Notes under the pieces: model-generated | What the model saw: the letters and a program-made list of their open reading frames with translations, nothing else | Database searches by the model: none | Told to the model about the DNA's origin: nothing | Part shown: piece after piece, positions 6,957-15,100 of the stretch | How positions within the stretch are numbered: position 1 is the first letter of the stretch | Layout of the letters: each line of letters begins with the position of its first letter | Origin: Streptococcus lactarius | GTDB lineage: Bacteria > Bacillota > Bacilli > Lactobacillales > Streptococcaceae | Assembly (NCBI RefSeq): GCF_016642265.1 | Contig: NZ_MRXX01000009.1 | Location: forward strand, 71,711 to 89,515 | Direction of reading: 5' to 3' | Length of the DNA stretch: 17,805 bases | Made by a program: the position numbers and the translations under genes

Positions 6957-8321
6957 TCATTCCTTATTATAATTTGGCAGGAATTGTTCCATCAAAAATG
7001 CAGTGTCATAATCACCAGCGATGACATGTGAATCAGAAATCAAATCCAACTGGAAGTCGCTATTGGTTACAACCCCATCAATTTCCAACTCATAGAGAGC
7101 ACGCTGCATCTTCATGAGAGCATCAAACCGATTTTCACCATGGACAATGATCTTGGCAATCATACTATCATAATAAGGCGGAATTGTGTAACCTGGATAA
7201 ACAGCTGAATCGACACGCAAGCCAACTCCACCACTCGGAAGATACAAATTGGTAATTTTTCCTGGGCTTGGTGCAAAGTTGAAGGAAGGGTTTTCTGCAT
7301 TAATCCGGCATTCAATCGCATGTCCTTTAAAGACAATATCCTCTTGCGTGAATCCCAACTCTTGCCCTGCTGCAATTTTAATTTGTTCTTTGACAATATC
7401 GACACCAGATACAAATTCGGTTACAGGATGCTCCACTTGAACCCGGGTGTTCATTTCCATGAAGTAAAATTCACCCTTACCTTCATCATACAAAAATTCA
7501 ATGGTTCCAGCATTCTCATAGCCAACCGATGCTGCAGCACGGACGGCAGCAGATCCGATTTTATCTCGAAGCGTTTTACCAATTGCAACCGAAGGTGATT
7601 CTTCCAAAACCTTTTGGTTATTCCGTTGAAGGGAGCAATCCCGTTCACCCAAATGCACCACGTGCCCATGCTGGTCAGCTAAAATCTGAACCTCAATATG
7701 TCGCGCAGGATAGATCACACGCTCCATATACATGGCACCATTCCCAAAAGCAGCTTGAGCTTCTGAGGAAGCAGATTCAAAAGCAGCAGCAAGGTCTTCA
7801 GGCTTCTCAACTTTTCGAATCCCTTTACCGCCTCCACCAGCGGAAGCTTTTAACATCACGGGATACCCGATTCGCTCAGCAATTTCGAGAGCCTCATCAG
7901 CAGTATACACTTCCCCATCAGAACCTGGAATGACTGGAACACCTGCTTTGATCATTTGTTTACGGGCATTGATTTTATCCCCCATCATATCCATGACTTT
8001 GCCAGAAGGACCAATAAATTTGATGCCCACTTCCTCACACATGGTGGCAAATTTTGAATTCTCACTTAAAAATCCAAAACCTGGATGAATCGCTTCTGCC
8101 CCTGTCAAAACAGCCGCAGATAACACTGCACTCATATTCAAATAAGATTCTGTTGATTTAGCTGGTCCAATACAAACCGCTTCATCAGCCAGTAAGGTAT
8201 GCAAGGCTTCTTTATCAGCAGTAGAATACACCGCAACTGTCTCGATCCCAAGTTCACGAGCTGCACGAATAATTCGAACTGCAATCTCACCACGGTTGGC
8301 GATTAAGATCTTACGAAACAT
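6957..8321 (-). CDS. accC: Acetyl-CoA carboxylase biotin carboxylase subunit
   Basis: This enzyme uses ATP and bicarbonate to carboxylate the biotin carried by AccB. It has the full ATP-grasp architecture: the N-terminal domain starts FRKILIANRGEIAVRI, Lys116 and Lys159 precede the glycine-rich loop AGGGGKGIR (161-169), and the metal and catalytic residues fall in FMEMNTRVQVEH (about 287-298). The length is 454 residues. The start at 8321 is chosen because the conserved protein begins there and AAAGG lies upstream; the frame stays open to 8384, but that segment is the end of fabZ in another frame. It follows fabZ by 13 nt. The stop TGA shares an ATGA with a small doubtful frame in the unusual spacer before accD. 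Confidence 0.98.
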   Translation of the reverse strand: MFRKILIANRGEIAVRIIRAARELGIETVAVYSTADKEALHTLLADEAVCIGPAKSTESYLNMSAVLSAAVLTGAEAIHPGFGFLSENSKFATMCEEVGIKFIGPSGKVMDMMGDKINARKQMIKAGVPVIPGSDGEVYTADEALEIAERIGYPVMLKASAGGGGKGIRKVEKPEDLAAAFESASSEAQAAFGNGAMYMERVIYPARHIEVQILADQHGHVVHLGERDCSLQRNNQKVLEESPSVAIGKTLRDKIGSAAVRAAASVGYENAGTIEFLYDEGKGEFYFMEMNTRVQVEHPVTEFVSGVDIVKEQIKIAAGQELGFTQEDIVFKGHAIECRINAENPSFNFAPSPGKITNLYLPSGGVGLRVDSAVYPGYTIPPYYDSMIAKIIVHGENRFDALMKMQRALYELEIDGVVTNSDFQLDLISDSHVIAGDYDTAFLMEQFLPNYNKE

Positions 8322-8334
8322 AGATAGGCCTTTC

Positions 8335-8760
8335 TTAATTTCCAATAGCAAAGGTAAGAGTCCCTGATGCTGCAAGCTTTCCATCTACCTCTGCCTTTGC
8401 TTCAACAACTGCAATCGTTCCACGACGCTTCACCAATGTTGCCGTCATGACCAATTGATCACCTGGAACAACTTGTTTTTTAAATTTCACCTTGTCCATT
8501 CCTGCATAAAAGACTAATTTGCCTTTATTTTCAGGTTTTGACAATTCAAGAACACCGGCAGTTTGCGCAAGTGCCTCCATTATGAGAACACCTGGCATAA
8601 CCGGGTATTGGGGAAAATGACCATTAAAAAATGGTTCATTAATGGTTACATTTTTTATGGCAACGATCGTATCGTCACTGGTTTCCAAAACGCGATCCAC
8701 CAACAGCATAGGGTAACGATGTGGTAAAGCTTCGCGAATAGCTTGAATATCAATTGTCAT
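8335..8760 (-). CDS. fabZ: (3R)-hydroxyacyl-ACP dehydratase FabZ
   Basis: This hot-dog-fold dehydratase removes water from 3-hydroxyacyl-ACP to give trans-2-enoyl-ACP in each elongation round. The 141-residue sequence has the catalytic His48 in FNGHFP and Glu62 in the central helix (VLIMEALAQ), both at expected spacing, and [12 protein letters not shown] near the N-terminus. No FabA is present; unsaturated chains are made by FabM instead. The start ATG overlaps the accB stop in an ATGA (8757-8760), and accC follows 13 nt downstream. Confidence 0.97.
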   Translation of the reverse strand: MTIDIQAIREALPHRYPMLLVDRVLETSDDTIVAIKNVTINEPFFNGHFPQYPVMPGVLIMEALAQTAGVLELSKPENKGKLVFYAGMDKVKFKKQVVPGDQLVMTATLVKRRGTIAVVEAKAEVDGKLAASGTLTFAIGN

Positions 8761-9248
8761 TTGATTCGAACCAATCCTTTTCCAAATTCAACCATTTCTT
8801 CATTGGCTACTAAGATTTCAGTAATCACACCATCTTTAGGAGCTGGTACTTCATTCATGACTTTCATGGCTTCGATAATTAAGAGTGTTTGACCCTTAGT
8901 GACCTTGTCTCCTACAGATACAAAGGCTGGTTTATCAGGAGCTGATGACAAGTAAGCTACACCTACTAGAGGGCTCTCCACCACGTCCCCTTCTGCAGCT
9001 GAAGCAGGTGCTGCAACGTCTTTATCTGATGCTGAAGCTGCTTCTACAGTAGGAGCTACTACTGGAGCCACTGGAGCTTGAGGAGCTGGCGAAACTACTT
9101 CAACAGCAGGAGCTACAGGACTTGCAACAACAGAACTGGTTTGATTCTTACTCAAGCTCAATTCTTCACCACCATTTTTGTAAGAGAATTCACGCAAAGT
9201 TGAGGCATCAAATTGTGCCAATAAATCTTTAATTTCAGAAATATTCAT
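8757..9248 (-). CDS. accB: Acetyl-CoA carboxylase biotin carboxyl carrier protein
   Basis: This protein carries the covalently bound biotin that shuttles carboxyl groups from AccC to AccA/AccD. The 163 residues comprise a short N-terminal domain (1-33), a flexible Ala/Pro/Val-rich linker (about 38-85), and a C-terminal biotinyl domain (about 88-163) with the biotinylated Lys129 in EAMKVMNE. The linker shows the compositional bias typical of the family. It starts 3 nt after the fabF stop, with its Shine-Dalgarno inside fabF, and overlaps fabZ by 4 nt, so it is tightly coupled to both. Confidence 0.97.
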   Translation of the reverse strand: MNISEIKDLLAQFDASTLREFSYKNGGEELSLSKNQTSSVVASPVAPAVEVVSPAPQAPVAPVVAPTVEAASASDKDVAAPASAAEGDVVESPLVGVAYLSSAPDKPAFVSVGDKVTKGQTLLIIEAMKVMNEVPAPKDGVITEILVANEEMVEFGKGLVRIK

Positions 9249-9251
9249 AAA

Positions 9252-10484
9252 TTAAGCCTCCCAACGTTTAAATGCAAGAACAGCATTGTGTCCACCAAAA
9301 CCAAAGGTATTTGAAATAGCATACTCAATATCTGCTTCCTGACCTTCACCATAGACAACATTTGCTTCAATATAGTCTGATAATTCTTTAGTACCAGCAG
9401 TTTTTGGTACAAAGCTATGACGAATGGCTTCAATAGTAGCAATAGCTTCAACGGCCCCAGCAGCACCAAGTAGGTGTCCTGTGAATGATTTAGTAGATGA
9501 AACTGGGACTTCTTTACCAAGTACAGATACGATCGCACCGCTTTCACCTTTTTCATTGGCCGGTGTGGATGTTCCGTGAGCATTGACATAATCCACATCT
9601 TCAGGATTGATTCCAGCTTCATTAATTGCCAATTTAATGGCTTTAGCTGCACCTGAGCCATCTGGTGTTGGGGTTGTCATATGGTAGGCATCACAGTTTG
9701 ATCCGTAACCAACAATTTCAGCTAAGATAGTAGCTCCACGTTTTTGGGCATGTTCCAAGCTTTCAATAACAAGTACCCCTGCACCTTCACCCATTACAAA
9801 ACCATTACGGTCTTTATCAAATGGAATGGATGAACGTTCTGGGTCTTCGGTTGTGGAAAGAGCTGTCAAAGCATTGAAACCACCAATACCAATACGAGTG
9901 ATAGAAGCTTCAGCACCACCAGCTAATACAACATCATGCATCCCAAACTTGATTTCACGAAAAGCTTCACCAATTGCATCATTGGCAGAAGCACAAGCTG
10001 TTGTCACTGATTTACATACTCCTTGAGCACCAATCTTAAGGGCAATATTTCCTGCACCCATGTTTGAAAGAGCTTTTGGAATAAACATCGGTTGAATTCT
10101 CTTCATCCCACGTTCATGCATCCGAATGATTTGGTCTTCCAATTCTTGTAAACCACCGATACCAGAGGATACAATGACACCCACACGGTCGCGGTCTTCT
10201 TCTTCCATGTTTAAACCTGAATTTTCAAGAGCCTCCATGGCAGCATAGATCGCATACAATGAGTAAGTATCCATACGATTTTTGTCTTTTTTCACAAAAT
10301 ACTTATCGAATGGGAAGTCTTGGATTTCACCAGCATTGAATACTGGAATTTCCGAAGCATCAAATTTTGTAATGGGTTTAATCCCGATTTTTCCTTCATG
10401 AAGGCTATTCCAGAATTCTTCTGGTGTATTCCCGATTGGTGAGGTTACACCGTAACCTGTAACAACAACACGATTTGTAGACAT
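9252..10484 (-). CDS. fabF: Beta-ketoacyl-ACP synthase II FabF
   Basis: This is the elongating condensing enzyme, joining acyl-ACP with malonyl-ACP. The thiolase-fold protein of 410 residues has the Cys-His-His triad: Cys164 in TTACAS, His303 in NAHGTSTP and His337 in FTGHLLG, with Lys332 just before the latter. The family glycine-rich end NTFGFGGHN is intact near the C-terminus. AAAGGAG stands 7 nt before the ATG. Sixty nucleotides separate it from fabG and 3 nt from accB. FabM and FabF act on competing branches after the C10 stage in streptococci, and FabF draws the cis-3 product into unsaturated fatty acids; this is known of the family. Confidence 0.98.
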   Translation of the reverse strand: MSTNRVVVTGYGVTSPIGNTPEEFWNSLHEGKIGIKPITKFDASEIPVFNAGEIQDFPFDKYFVKKDKNRMDTYSLYAIYAAMEALENSGLNMEEEDRDRVGVIVSSGIGGLQELEDQIIRMHERGMKRIQPMFIPKALSNMGAGNIALKIGAQGVCKSVTTACASANDAIGEAFREIKFGMHDVVLAGGAEASITRIGIGGFNALTALSTTEDPERSSIPFDKDRNGFVMGEGAGVLVIESLEHAQKRGATILAEIVGYGSNCDAYHMTTPTPDGSGAAKAIKLAINEAGINPEDVDYVNAHGTSTPANEKGESGAIVSVLGKEVPVSSTKSFTGHLLGAAGAVEAIATIEAIRHSFVPKTAGTKELSDYIEANVVYGEGQEADIEYAISNTFGFGGHNAVLAFKRWEA

Positions 10485-10544
10485 ATATATTCTCCTTTTG
10501 TCGGATGGATATTCAGTAAAAATTTTTTAGTCAGCGACCACTCA

Positions 10545-11279
10545 TCACTGCATCGTCATTCCACCATCAATAGCGATGGTTTGCCCTGTAAGATACTCTT
10601 GGCTTGCCAAGAAGGCTGCCACTTCAGCCACTTCTGAAGCTTGGCCAATACGTTTCATTGGCACTTGAGCAATCATGGCCTCTTTCATTTTTTCTGGAAT
10701 CGCATCGGTCATATCAGACTCAATAAAACCAGGGGCAATAGCATTCACACGAACGCCACGGGCCGCTACTTCACGCGCAACTGATTTAGTGAAACCAATC
10801 AAGCCCGCTTTAGAAGCAGCATAGTTTGCTTGACCCACATTTCCCATAAGACCTACTACAGATGACATATTGATAATAGCACCTTGACGAGCCTTAGACA
10901 TCGGTTTTAAGACTGCTTGCGTCATATTGAAGGCACCTGTCAAATTAATTTTTAAGACACGTTCAAAATCTTCTTCGGTCATTTTCAACATCAACTTGTC
11001 GTTTGTAATCCCAGCATTATTGACCAAAACATCGATACTTCCAAGTTTTTCAATAGCTTCTGCGACCATACGCTTCGCCTCTTCCCCATTGGAAATATCG
11101 CCTGAGATACCAATAACTGTTACACCATAGTCTGCAAATTGAGCAAACAATTCCTCAGAGATTTCTGAGCGACCGTTCAAGACAAGATTGGCACCAAGAC
11201 TCGCAAATTTATGCGCCACTGCTAAACCAATTCCACGTGTTGAACCTGTTACAAAAACATTTTTATTCTTAAGTTCCAT
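10545..11279 (-). CDS. fabG: 3-oxoacyl-ACP reductase FabG
   Basis: This NADPH-dependent short-chain dehydrogenase reduces 3-ketoacyl-ACP. The 244-residue Rossmann protein has the cofactor motif TGSTRGIG (11-18), NNAG at 87-90, and the catalytic Ser140, Tyr153 and Lys157 at the classical SDR spacing (YxxxK in NYAASKAG). The C-terminal GQTIAIDGGMTMQ is typical. GAGGT lies just upstream of the ATG and fabD ends 12 nt before. The 60-nt gap to fabF contains no convincing hairpin or promoter. Confidence 0.98.
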   Translation of the reverse strand: MELKNKNVFVTGSTRGIGLAVAHKFASLGANLVLNGRSEISEELFAQFADYGVTVIGISGDISNGEEAKRMVAEAIEKLGSIDVLVNNAGITNDKLMLKMTEEDFERVLKINLTGAFNMTQAVLKPMSKARQGAIINMSSVVGLMGNVGQANYAASKAGLIGFTKSVAREVAARGVRVNAIAPGFIESDMTDAIPEKMKEAMIAQVPMKRIGQASEVAEVAAFLASQEYLTGQTIAIDGGMTMQ

Positions 11280-11291
11280 CTTTACCTCGTT

Positions 11292-12215
11292 TTAAGCATT
11301 TAGAAGAGCTTCAAGACTTGCTTGATCTTCCACGTTATGAGTTGGCAGGGTTTTATCAATTTTCTTCAAGAAACCTGACAAGACTTTTCCAGGTCCAATC
11401 TCAATCACTTCATCGATCCCAAACTCTTGAATCGTCGCAATGGAATCGTAAAAACGTACGGGTTCCATCACTTGACGCGCCAACAATGCTTTGACATCTT
11501 CCAGATTCATGATTGTAGCTTCTGTATTTCCGACCAAAGGTAGAGAAAAATCATTAAATGACACTTTTTCAAGTTCAACGGCTAATTTTTCACTCGCTGA
11601 TTTGAGCAAAGCTGTATGAAATGGTCCTGAAACATTTAAGGGAATCAAACGTTTAGCACCAGCTTCTTTTAGTAATTCTACAGCATAATCAACAGCTTTA
11701 ACTTCCCCACCAATTACGATTTGTGCAGGAGTATTATAGTTAGCTGGCGTCACGACACCCTTTTCAGACGCCTGTTGACAAATCTTTTCAATCAAACTTG
11801 GATCTGTATTCATGACAGCAACCATTTTCCCACTTCCAGCAGGAGCTGCCGTTTCCATGAATTCACCACGTTTTGCAACCAAAGCTACTGTATCTTCAAA
11901 TGAAAGAGCGCCAGCTGCTACTAAGGCAGAGTATTCTCCTAAGGAAAGACCCGCAACAATATTAGGTTTGATGCCATTTTCTGCTAATAAACGGTAAATC
12001 GCAATAGACGTTGTTAAAATAGCTGGCTGTGTGTAGCGTGTCTGGTTGAGCTTGTCTTCCTCAGAATCAATCAATTCACGAAGATCATAACCTAGAATAC
12101 GACTAGCTGTATCAAAGGTTTCTTTAACAATTGGATAAGCCTCGTATAAGTCACGAGCCATCCCCAATTTTTGAGCACCTTGACCAGCAAATAAGAAAGC
12201 GCGTTTTGTCACCAT
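11292..12215 (-). CDS. fabD: Malonyl-CoA:ACP transacylase FabD
   Basis: This enzyme transfers the malonyl group from CoA to the phosphopantetheine of AcpP, supplying extender units. The 307-residue protein has the N-terminal FAGQGAQ, the nucleophile Ser91 in GLSLGEYSA, Arg116 and the catalytic His200 in SGPFHTALL, all at expected positions. The ATG at 12215 is chosen because AAGGATAGGA precedes it and the conserved protein starts there; the reading frame runs open to 12257, but that extension overlaps fabK and is not conserved in type. The next codon is GTG, so a start one codon later cannot be excluded. It follows fabK by 23 nt. Confidence 0.97.
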   Translation of the reverse strand: MVTKRAFLFAGQGAQKLGMARDLYEAYPIVKETFDTASRILGYDLRELIDSEEDKLNQTRYTQPAILTTSIAIYRLLAENGIKPNIVAGLSLGEYSALVAAGALSFEDTVALVAKRGEFMETAAPAGSGKMVAVMNTDPSLIEKICQQASEKGVVTPANYNTPAQIVIGGEVKAVDYAVELLKEAGAKRLIPLNVSGPFHTALLKSASEKLAVELEKVSFNDFSLPLVGNTEATIMNLEDVKALLARQVMEPVRFYDSIATIQEFGIDEVIEIGPGKVLSGFLKKIDKTLPTHNVEDQASLEALLNA

Positions 12216-12238
12216 TCCTATCCTTTCACAACAAATAC

Positions 12239-13201
12239 TTATTGAACATCTGCCCAACGAGCAGCTTCTCTTTGAATCACTTTAGCAGCGCCATAATAGA
12301 TATCTTCTAGAATTTCAGCACAAGTTTCTTCCTTGCTTACAAGACCAGCAATTTGACCTGCCATCACAGAACCATTGTCAACATCTCCATCAACAACGGC
12401 ATTGCGAAGAGCACCTGCTCCCAATTCTTCAATTTCTTCTTGCGTTTTCTTACCTGCCAAGAAATCTTTTTCAGCTTGGTTATAGGCAGAAGCCAATTTA
12501 TTCTTAATCGCACGAACTGGATGTCCAACAACCGAAGCAGAGACGACCGTATCAATGTCCTTAGCTTTCAAGATTTTATCCTTAAAGTTTTGGTGAGCAT
12601 TTGATTCTTTAGCAACGACAAATCGTGTTCCTACTTGAACAGCATCTGCTCCAAGCATGAAGACTGCAGCCGCTCCAGCACCATCTGCAACACCACCAGC
12701 ACCAATAACTGGAATAGAAACAGCTTCAACCACTTGACGAACCAAGGTCATGGTTGTCAGTTTACCAATATGGCCACCAGCTTCCATTCCTTCGGCAATC
12801 ACTGCATCTGCACCCAATTTTTCCATCCGTTTTGCAAGGGCAACAGACGGCACAACTGGAATAACGGTAATGCCTGCTTCGTGGAAACGATCCATATATT
12901 TCCCAGGATTTCCAGCACCGGTAGTGACCACTTTCACGCCTTCTTCGATCACAAGATCCACAATATCATCAACAAATGGTGACAAGAGCATGATATTGAC
13001 CCCAAAAGGTTTATCTGTAATGGATTTGACTTTATCAATATTTGCTTTCACAACTTCCTTAGGTGCATTTCCACCCCCAATGATTCCTAAACCACCAGCG
13101 TTAGATACAGCGCCTGCCAAGTCACCATCAGCAACCCAAGCCATACCTCCTTGGAAAATTGGATATTTAATTTGTAATAGTTCAGTAATTCGTGTTTGCA
13201 T
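12239..13201 (-). CDS. fabK: Enoyl-ACP reductase FabK (FMN-dependent)
   Basis: This flavoprotein reduces trans-2-enoyl-ACP using NAD(P)H and FMN, replacing FabI. The 320-residue TIM-barrel protein of the nitronate-monooxygenase-like superfamily shows IFQGGMAWVADG near the N-terminus, GGLGIIGGGN (36-45), and the conserved His144 in EGMEAGGHIGK. The FMN phosphate-binding loops GAGGVADG and GADAVQVGTRF follow. It has a GAGG Shine-Dalgarno. The 115-nt gap from acpP holds a hairpin, a FabT operator and a promoter, so fabK and the genes after it can be transcribed separately from fabT-fabH-acpP. FabK is intrinsically insensitive to triclosan, which is established for this family. Confidence 0.98.
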   Translation of the reverse strand: MQTRITELLQIKYPIFQGGMAWVADGDLAGAVSNAGGLGIIGGGNAPKEVVKANIDKVKSITDKPFGVNIMLLSPFVDDIVDLVIEEGVKVVTTGAGNPGKYMDRFHEAGITVIPVVPSVALAKRMEKLGADAVIAEGMEAGGHIGKLTTMTLVRQVVEAVSIPVIGAGGVADGAGAAAVFMLGADAVQVGTRFVVAKESNAHQNFKDKILKAKDIDTVVSASVVGHPVRAIKNKLASAYNQAEKDFLAGKKTQEEIEELGAGALRNAVVDGDVDNGSVMAGQIAGLVSKEETCAEILEDIYYGAAKVIQREAARWADVQ

Positions 13202-13227
13202 TCTACCTACCTCTTTTTTTCGCTTAA

Positions 13228-13276
13228 GTAATAGTTTGAGTTAAAAACTTTGTTGCTTTGAGCGTCAAACTATTAC
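13228..13276 (-). promoter_or_regulatory. fabK promoter with FabT operator inside a 12-bp inverted repeat
   Basis: TTTGAGCGTCAAA (13257-13269) is a palindromic FabT box (TTTGA-N3-TCAAA). It overlaps the -35 box of a minus-strand promoter: TTGACG (13268-13263), a 17-nt spacer and a weak -10 TTTAAC (13245-13240). The whole unit is framed by a perfect 12-bp inverted repeat, GTAATAGTTTGA (13228-13239) and TCAAACTATTAC (13265-13276), with a second TTTGA half-site in the other arm. FabT with acyl-ACP would repress fabK-accA from here. Confidence 0.75.
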
Positions 13277-13286
13277 CTAAACAAGA

Positions 13287-13308
13287 GAGAATATCTTTCG
13301 ATACTCTC
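13287..13308 (-). terminator. Hairpin with GAAA tetraloop after acpP (attenuator or weak terminator)
   Basis: On the minus strand GAGAGTATC (13308-13300) pairs with GATATTCTC (13295-13287), with one G-T wobble, around the tetraloop GAAA. The following sequence is TCTTGTTTAGG, only moderately T-rich, so read-through is expected. It begins 8 nt after the acpP stop and lies upstream of the fabK promoter. It may stabilise the acpP message or reduce read-through into fabK. Confidence 0.55.
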
Positions 13309-13316
13309 ATCAATTA

Positions 13317-13541
13317 TTATTTTGTTTTTTCTTCTACGTAAGCAACAAGATCACCTACAGTAGCCAAGCCTTCTTCTGTTTCGATTTGGATATCAAAAGC
13401 ATCTTCAATTTCAGAGATCACTTGGAACAAATCCAAAGAGTCTGCTTCTAAATCTTCGAAAGTAGATTCAAGAGTTACTTCTGAAGGTTCTTTACCTAAT
13501 TCTTCAACGATGATTTCTTGTACTTTATCAAATACTGCCAT
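13317..13541 (-). CDS. acpP: Acyl carrier protein
   Basis: This small acidic four-helix protein carries growing acyl chains on phosphopantetheine. The 74-residue sequence has the attachment Ser35 in ADSLDLF and is rich in Glu and Asp, as expected. Its Shine-Dalgarno AAGGAGG, 6 nt from the ATG, is among the strongest in the window, fitting the need for high expression. A small palindrome TGTGTTTAACACA lies in the 55-nt gap after fabH. A tetraloop hairpin follows the stop. It is the ACP dedicated to the fatty-acid cluster and, as acyl-ACP, is the known corepressor partner of FabT in streptococci. Confidence 0.97.
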   Translation of the reverse strand: MAVFDKVQEIIVEELGKEPSEVTLESTFEDLEADSLDLFQVISEIEDAFDIQIETEEGLATVGDLVAYVEEKTK

Positions 13542-13596
13542 GATTGGCCTCCTTAGTTTTTTTGTTTTTTTAATAATGTGTTAAACACACGATTAA

Positions 13597-14571
13597 CTAG
13601 ATTGTAACAAGAAGTGTGCCCCATGTCAATCCTCCACCAAATCCTGTCAGAAGAATTTTTTGACTTCCATCCAATTTGATGCAATGATTCTCAACACACT
13701 CCGATAATAGAATTGGAATACTCGCAGCACTCGTGTTGCCATATTCCATCATATTTGCAGGTATTTTCTCTCTCGAGACACCTAATTTTTTTGCCATCTT
13801 ATCTAACATTCGGTCATTGGCTTGATGCAAAAGAAAATAGTCAATTTTATCTGCTTCCAAGGATGCATCTCCAATCAATTTCTGAATACTCTTCGTTACA
13901 TCTCGAATTGCAAAATCAAAAACGGCACGTCCATCCATTGTTAGATATTTTCGATCCATTTCTTGTCCCGAATAAGGGGAAGAAAGGCCTAAGTAACAGG
14001 ATTCAAGACTATGGCCTCGACTACCATCTGTGTTCAAACTTTCGGCTAAAATGGCAGGTTGATCACTAGCTTCAAGTAAAACTCCACCAGCTCCATCCCC
14101 AAAAAGAACAGCTGTCGAGCGATCAGACCAGTCTATCACTTTTGAGAGCGTCTCACTTCCAATCACAATTCCTCTCTGATACATTCCTGATGAAATATAT
14201 TTATCCGCAGCCGATAGGGCAAAAATAAACCCACTACAAGCTGCTGTCACATCAAATGCAAAGGCTCCGGATGCACCAATATTCGCCTGAACACGAGCTG
14301 CAGTAGAGGGCATCAAACTATCCGGAGTAATCGTAGCCACAATAATGAAATCTAGATCTTCCGCAGATAATTTTGATTGATCCAACAATTTCTGAGCTAC
14401 TTCCGTTGCCAGATCACTCGTTGTCTCATCTTTAGAAATATGACGTCTAAGAATACCGGTTCGAGTACGAATCCATTCATCACTCGTCTCCATAATCTTC
14501 GCCAAATCATCATTTGAGACAACTTGTTCAGGAGCATAATGAGCAACTTGGCTAATTTTAGCAAAGACCAT
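13597..14571 (-). CDS. fabH: Beta-ketoacyl-ACP synthase III FabH
   Basis: This enzyme starts chains by condensing acetyl-CoA or a branched acyl-CoA with malonyl-ACP. The 324-residue thiolase-fold protein carries the Cys-His-Asn triad: Cys112 in TAACSGF, His249 in LLHQAN and Asn279 in EYGNTSAAS. The C-terminus GFGGGLTWG is the family ending. Its ATG overlaps the fabT stop by one base (TAATG, 14571), so translation of repressor and initiator enzyme is coupled. It is transcribed from the fabT promoter and so falls under FabT autoregulation. Confidence 0.98.
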   Translation of the reverse strand: MVFAKISQVAHYAPEQVVSNDDLAKIMETSDEWIRTRTGILRRHISKDETTSDLATEVAQKLLDQSKLSAEDLDFIIVATITPDSLMPSTAARVQANIGASGAFAFDVTAACSGFIFALSAADKYISSGMYQRGIVIGSETLSKVIDWSDRSTAVLFGDGAGGVLLEASDQPAILAESLNTDGSRGHSLESCYLGLSSPYSGQEMDRKYLTMDGRAVFDFAIRDVTKSIQKLIGDASLEADKIDYFLLHQANDRMLDKMAKKLGVSREKIPANMMEYGNTSAASIPILLSECVENHCIKLDGSQKILLTGFGGGLTWGTLLVTI

Positions 14572-15005
14572 TATTTAATTTCCTCCAAGAAACGATACAA
14601 ATTCTGCAAACCTTTTTGCATCACTTTTTTCTCTTCGGTACTCATATCTCCAATAATTTGATTGACCATCCGTTTGTGGAACTGTTGATGTAATCGATAA
14701 AGCAAGCGACCATTTTTGGTTAAGCTCAAGTGAACAACCCGACGATCGACTTCTGATCTTCTTCTTTCGATATAACCTTTGCGCTCAAGATTATTCAAAC
14801 TCGTTGTAACCGTACCTAAAGTGACCATCAGCTCCCGTGAGATATCACTAGGAGTTGCATTTGGCGTCGAACCAATCACATCAATCGTATGCATTTCCTT
14901 TATTGAAACATCCTTAAAGCGACTCGCTCTTAAGCTGGTCTCCTCAATCACCAAAACATTATTAAAGATGGATGTTAAATAGTCATTTACTAATTGGTAA
15001 TTCAA
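14571..15005 (-). CDS. fabT: MarR-family fatty-acid synthesis repressor FabT (TTG start)
   Basis: FabT is a dimeric winged-helix repressor that binds TTTGA-N3-TCAAA palindromes, more tightly in the presence of long-chain acyl-ACP, and lowers the saturated/unsaturated fatty acid enzymes when exogenous fatty acids are present. The winged-helix domain lies at about 48-98: [20 protein letters not shown] forms the helix-turn-helix and [11 protein letters not shown] the wing. I choose the TTG at 15005 because GGAGG stands 7 nt before it and it yields 144 residues beginning [13 protein letters not shown], matching the pneumococcal protein. The in-frame ATG at 15047 would start upstream, inside the operator and -10 region, so it cannot lie on the predicted transcript. 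It overlaps fabH by one base and carries its own operator. Confidence 0.95.
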   Translation of the reverse strand: MNYQLVNDYLTSIFNNVLVIEETSLRASRFKDVSIKEMHTIDVIGSTPNATPSDISRELMVTLGTVTTSLNNLERKGYIERRRSEVDRRVVHLSLTKNGRLLYRLHQQFHKRMVNQIIGDMSTEEKKVMQKGLQNLYRFLEEIK

Positions 15006-15025
15006 AACTCCACCTCCCATTTTAC

Positions 15026-15066
15026 TTTGATAGTCAAATTTTATCAAAATTAAAACTATTTTGCAA
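15026..15066 (-). promoter_or_regulatory. fabT promoter with overlapping FabT operator
   Basis: On the minus strand the -35 TTGCAA (15066-15061), a 17-nt spacer and the extended -10 TGATAAAAT (TAAAAT at 15043-15038) form a good promoter. The palindrome TTTGACTATCAAA (15038-15026) is a textbook FabT box that touches the -10 and covers the predicted start of transcription near 15031. Binding would block initiation, giving autoregulation of fabT-fabH-acpP. Confidence 0.88.
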
Positions 15067-15096
15067 GTATTTTTTCAAAAAACATAGAAAAAATAC
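15067..15096 (-). repeat. Perfect 10-bp AT-rich inverted repeat between fabM and the fabT promoter
   Basis: GTATTTTTTC (15067-15076) pairs perfectly with GAAAAAATAC (15087-15096), with a 10-nt loop. It starts 4 nt after the fabM stop and abuts the fabT -35 box. There is no T-run after the 3' arm, so it is not a classical terminator. It could give partial termination or 3' end protection of fabM mRNA, and its A/T tracts could also act as an UP-like element. Confidence 0.5.
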
Positions 15097-15100
15097 GATT

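Noticed and set aside
6804..7031. Plus-strand 75-codon frame across the accC-accD spacer and the end of accC
   Set aside because: It runs antisense through the hairpins and the conserved accC C-terminus, with no Shine-Dalgarno or recognisable domain.
8322..8384. Upstream in-frame extension of accC
   Set aside because: It overlaps fabZ in another frame and precedes the conserved N-terminus.
9245..9661. Minus-strand 138-codon frame within fabF
   Set aside because: It is the same strand as fabF but in another frame; the leucine- and lysine-rich translation is a frame-shifted copy of the fabF codons.
12216..12257. Upstream in-frame extension of fabD
   Set aside because: It overlaps the end of fabK and adds residues not typical of FabD; ATG at 12215 has a Shine-Dalgarno.
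12750..13244. Plus-strand 164-codon frame opposite fabK
   Set aside because: It lies antisense to fabK, which has all family motifs, and has no start signal of its own.
13542..13596. TGTGTTTAACACA palindrome between fabH and acpP as a terminator or operator
   Set aside because: It is short and followed by A-runs on the transcribed strand; it does not match the FabT box. It is left unassigned.
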